From the NCBI GenBank assembly GCA_937868555.1, contig CALMNI010000141.1, forward strand, positions 1-9,230: a DNA stretch of 9,230 nt, in the 5' to 3' direction. The DNA is from an uncultured bacterium. GTDB lineage: Bacteria > Patescibacteriota > Patescibacteriia > Patescibacteriales > Patescibacteriaceae. Positions within the stretch are counted from its first letter, which is position 1. Every line of letters starts with the position of its first letter. The notes beneath the pieces were generated by a model. The model was not told the DNA's origin and did no database searches. It worked only from the letters and a program-made list of their open reading frames with translations. A program made the position numbers and the translations under genes. Of this stretch, positions 7,264 through 9,230 are shown in pieces.

Positions 7264-8418
7264 ATGAAAATAGCTTTTATCGGACAAAAAGGCATTCCGG
7301 CCGTTGGCGGCGGAGTTGAACGATACGTTGAAGACGTAGCGGTTCGTTTGGCTGCCCATGGGCATGACGTAATTGTTTACACGCGTCCCAACTATACGCC
7401 TGCCTCTCAAAAAGAGCATAAGGGAGTTACCTTGCGCAGCTTGCCTTCAATTGCGACAAAGCATCTTGATGCGGGGACGCATAGCTTCCTTGCCTCTGTG
7501 CACGCTGTTTTTGCTAAAGTTGATGTAATCCATTACCAAAGTATTGGTCCGGCTTTTTTCTCTTGGATTCCTAAGATTCTTCGGCCTAAGACTAAAATAG
7601 TTTCAACCCTGCAAAGCCGCGACTACGAACATATGAAATGGGGCGCCTTTGCTCGTTTTATGTTGAAAGTAGGCGAGAGCATAATGTGCCGCTGTTCCGA
7701 CGAGCTTATTGTCGTTAGTGAAGCGATGCGCAATTATGTTGCAACTGAGTACAATCTTTCTCCAACGGTAATTCCTAACGGCGCTAATTTGTACGAAGTT
7801 TTGACTGAGACAAACCATTTAAAGAATTGGGATTTAACAAAAGACGGTTATATTGTTGCGATTTCCCGCTTAGTTCGGCACAAGGGATTAAGCCATCTTG
7901 TTAAAGCCTATCAGTCGCTTACAACCGATAAAAAATTGGTTATTGTTGGAACGGGCGCTTACACCGATGATTATGTTCAGGAATTGCACGATTTAGCAGC
8001 CGGCGATCCTAATATTATCTTTACTGGTTCGCAAACCGATGCTGCTTTAGCGCAATTATATAGCCATGCCTATCTTTTTGTTCAGCCATCTGAATCAGAA
8101 GGCTTGTCATTGGCTTTGCTCGAAGCGATGGCTAGACGCAAAGCGGTCTTAGTAAGCGATATTAGAGAAAATACCGAAGCAATAGGTGATACCGGATTCG
8201 TTTTCAAAAATAAAGATGTGGCAGATTTAAAGTGCCAGCTGGAAATGATTTTAGCTAATCCGGCCGAAGCGCTCCGCAAGGGCGAAGCGGCTAGGGCTCG
8301 TATTGAATCGCACTACAATTGGGATACCATTGTAATCGCAATTGAAAATATGTATAACCGGGCGCATAACCGCAATAACCGCCACTACGCTTTTCGTGAA
8401 ACCTTGACCAATAATTAA
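7264..8418 (+). CDS. Glycosyltransferase family 4 (GT-B fold)
   Basis: Predicted cytoplasmic retaining sugar transferase for a cell-surface polysaccharide or glycoprotein glycan; 384 residues, full length. The N-terminus MKIAFIGQKGIPAVGGGVER carries the acceptor-domain glycine loop, and IHYQSIGPAFF and STLQSRDYEHMKWG continue that domain. The linker VIPNGANL (169-176) leads into the donor domain with ISRLVRHKG (200-208, phosphate-binding R202 and K207), LVIVGTG (225-231), IIFTGSQ, and the EX7E pair E279/E287 in ESEGLSLALLEAM. The tail is rich in Arg, Asn and His (364-384). I prefer ATG 7264 because the conserved family start begins there and AGGA (7249-7252) lies 11 bases upstream. ATG 7255, adding MHT, is only 2 bases from that site. 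It follows the secreted propeller gene by 31 bases, probably as the second gene of its operon. Donor and acceptor are unknown. Confidence 0.93.
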   Translation: MKIAFIGQKGIPAVGGGVERYVEDVAVRLAAHGHDVIVYTRPNYTPASQKEHKGVTLRSLPSIATKHLDAGTHSFLASVHAVFAKVDVIHYQSIGPAFFSWIPKILRPKTKIVSTLQSRDYEHMKWGAFARFMLKVGESIMCRCSDELIVVSEAMRNYVATEYNLSPTVIPNGANLYEVLTETNHLKNWDLTKDGYIVAISRLVRHKGLSHLVKAYQSLTTDKKLVIVGTGAYTDDYVQELHDLAAGDPNIIFTGSQTDAALAQLYSHAYLFVQPSESEGLSLALLEAMARRKAVLVSDIRENTEAIGDTGFVFKNKDVADLKCQLEMILANPAEALRKGEAARARIESHYNWDTIVIAIENMYNRAHNRNNRHYAFRETLTNN

Positions 8419-8433
8419 TGGTTTTTAGATAAT

Positions 8434-8457
8434 GCTTCATTTCTAAAGAAGTGAAGC
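8434..8457. other. Eleven-base-pair hairpin without a T-tract
   Basis: GCTTCATTTCT (8434-8444) and AGAAGTGAAGC (8447-8457) pair along all 11 positions, with one G-T wobble and only AA between, so the real loop is probably 4 bases. It starts 15 bases after the GT4 stop. Neither strand has a T-run directly after the stem, so it is not a textbook intrinsic terminator. It may protect the upstream mRNA 3' end, act as a factor-dependent terminator, or be a protein-binding dyad. Confidence 0.5.
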
Positions 8458-8506
8458 GATATCCGGAAGACATTGATCGTTCCCTAACAATTTATTTGTA
8501 AACATT

Positions 8507-8513
8507 AAAGGAG
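8507..8513 (+). promoter_or_regulatory. Strong Shine-Dalgarno deciding a TTG start
   Basis: AAAGGAG sits 8 bases before the TTG at 8522, near-ideal spacing. It is the only textbook ribosome binding site seen in the window and is the main reason to accept TTG over the ATG at 8543. That ATG would cut off the first seven residues of the signal peptide, including its only lysine. Confidence 0.8.
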
Positions 8514-8521
8514 AAAAACTC

Positions 8522-9230
8522 TTGAAAACAATAGTAGTAGCCATGTTAATGGCATTCACTTGCTCTGTTTGGGCGCAAAACGCAATTGTGGTTGAGTCAT
8601 ACAATGTATTGCCCAACCAAATGATTACCTATCACCTATCAGGACCACCTCTTAAAGGGAATAACCCTGTGTATGCCGGGAACTTTTTAACCGGTAAGAA
8701 TGCTGCAGGAAATTCGGAATGGGTAATACAGGATATAAAGGTGGAAAATGGAAGATATTATTTTGATATCACTACCTATGATATGGATATCGAAATGTAT
8801 TACGCCGCCTACAAAAAAAATGGCAAGTTCGGTGACAATTATCCCGTAATGAAAAAGATGCTGGGAACAGCAACAAGTCCAGGGTATTATTTTTTAAAGA
8901 ATCCAGACCTTCCAAGAGAAGGCGGACTTTTGAAATTTACTTTGGCAGGCGGGAAAATATACACTAAAGGAACTTACCAATTTAAACCAATAGGTAAATA
9001 CGGCGACGCCTTTATCCAATGGTCATTCCCAGACCCCGATACCATTAGATTTTTTGGAAGAATATCCAAAATTCCTAACGGTTCCCCAAGTTATGGTTTC
9101 ACATCTAATCTTTTAAATTGGAACATTTCTCCAATTGTTCCGGTCCAATCGAGTGGATGGGCAGCCATGGACGTTTCTCTAAGTGATATTAAGGCCTATG
9201 TCGAAAATTATGGAAAAAAAGGCTTTATGA
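8522..9230 (+). CDS. Secreted protein of unknown function (3' partial, TTG start)
   Basis: I do not recognise this family. The frame stays open for 236 codons to the window edge, from a TTG preceded by AAAGGAG. Residues 1-18 are a clear signal peptide: MKTIVVAMLMAFTCSVWA, with V16 and A18 at -3/-1 and probable signal peptidase I cleavage before Q19. C14 is not in a lipobox, so a lipoprotein is unlikely. The mature part has no cysteine, is rich in Tyr, Phe, Gly, Asn and Pro, and looks beta-rich (WVIQDIKVENGRYYFDITTY, TYQFKPIGKYGDAFIQW). No catalytic motif stands out. Codon use differs from the preceding GT4: all four Arg codons are AGA (3 of 21 are AGR in the GT4) and CCA dominates proline (8 of 15, against 2 of 12). 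The ribosome site is also of a different kind. It may be a transferred gene or lie past an assembly junction. Coding status is well supported; identity is unknown. Confidence 0.78.
   Translation, partial: MKTIVVAMLMAFTCSVWAQNAIVVESYNVLPNQMITYHLSGPPLKGNNPVYAGNFLTGKNAAGNSEWVIQDIKVENGRYYFDITTYDMDIEMYYAAYKKNGKFGDNYPVMKKMLGTATSPGYYFLKNPDLPREGGLLKFTLAGGKIYTKGTYQFKPIGKYGDAFIQWSFPDPDTIRFFGRISKIPNGSPSYGFTSNLLNWNISPIVPVQSSGWAAMDVSLSDIKAYVENYGKKGFM

Noticed and set aside
8434..8457. The hairpin after the GT4 gene as an intrinsic terminator.
   Set aside because: There is no T-tract directly after the stem on either strand.
8473..8505. TTGATC (8473-8478) as a -35 for the last gene.
   Set aside because: No reasonable -10 hexamer lies 16-18 bases downstream; the best A/T-rich candidates are wrongly spaced.
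8555..8566. A lipobox at C14 of the last protein.
   Set aside because: The residues before the cysteine are AFT, lacking the aliphatic -3 and small -1 residues, while VWA before Q19 is a good signal peptidase I site.

Overview
The window reads like a Patescibacteria (Candidate Phyla Radiation) chromosome segment, most likely from the Parcubacteria side. This is inferred from gene style, not from a marker gene. The signs are compact genes with short or overlapping junctions, almost no Shine-Dalgarno sequences, and a putative GHL15-type glycoside hydrolase fused to FG-GAP/VCBS repeats. There is also a membrane-anchored DUF11-like protein and a secreted propeller with a C-terminal Ig-like domain. 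TAA, TAG and TGA all occur as stops and no gene needs an in-frame TGA read through, so the standard bacterial code fits. No tRNA, rRNA, CRISPR array or transposase was found. No stretch longer than about 120 bases lacks a gene.

Region 1 (1-5840) is a tight run of four plus-strand genes: a GT2 glycosyltransferase cut by the left window edge, a GT4 glycosyltransferase (ATGA overlap), a secreted glycoside-hydrolase-like protein ending in an FG-GAP propeller (26-bp overlap), and a large single-pass surface protein with Ig/DUF11-like domains. A canonical intrinsic terminator closes it. The third and fourth genes each have the same 9-mer, TGCTATACT, 7-8 bases before the ATG. That spacing would make their transcripts leaderless.

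Region 2 (5828-8418) begins with a promoter whose -35 box lies inside the preceding terminator. An 8-bp-arm dyad follows at the predicted transcription start. It drives a secreted beta-propeller protein and a second GT4 glycosyltransferase.

Region 3 (8419-9230) differs in style. It has a strong hairpin, the only textbook Shine-Dalgarno in the window, a TTG start, and a secreted protein of unknown function running off the right edge. Its Arg and Pro codon choice is unlike the neighbours. It could be transferred DNA or an assembly junction.

Taken together the window looks like a cell-surface glycan locus. Cytoplasmic GT2/GT4 enzymes would build a glycan, an exported hydrolase-like protein could trim it, and exported propeller and Ig-type proteins could bind or display it. 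That joint role is an inference from synteny.
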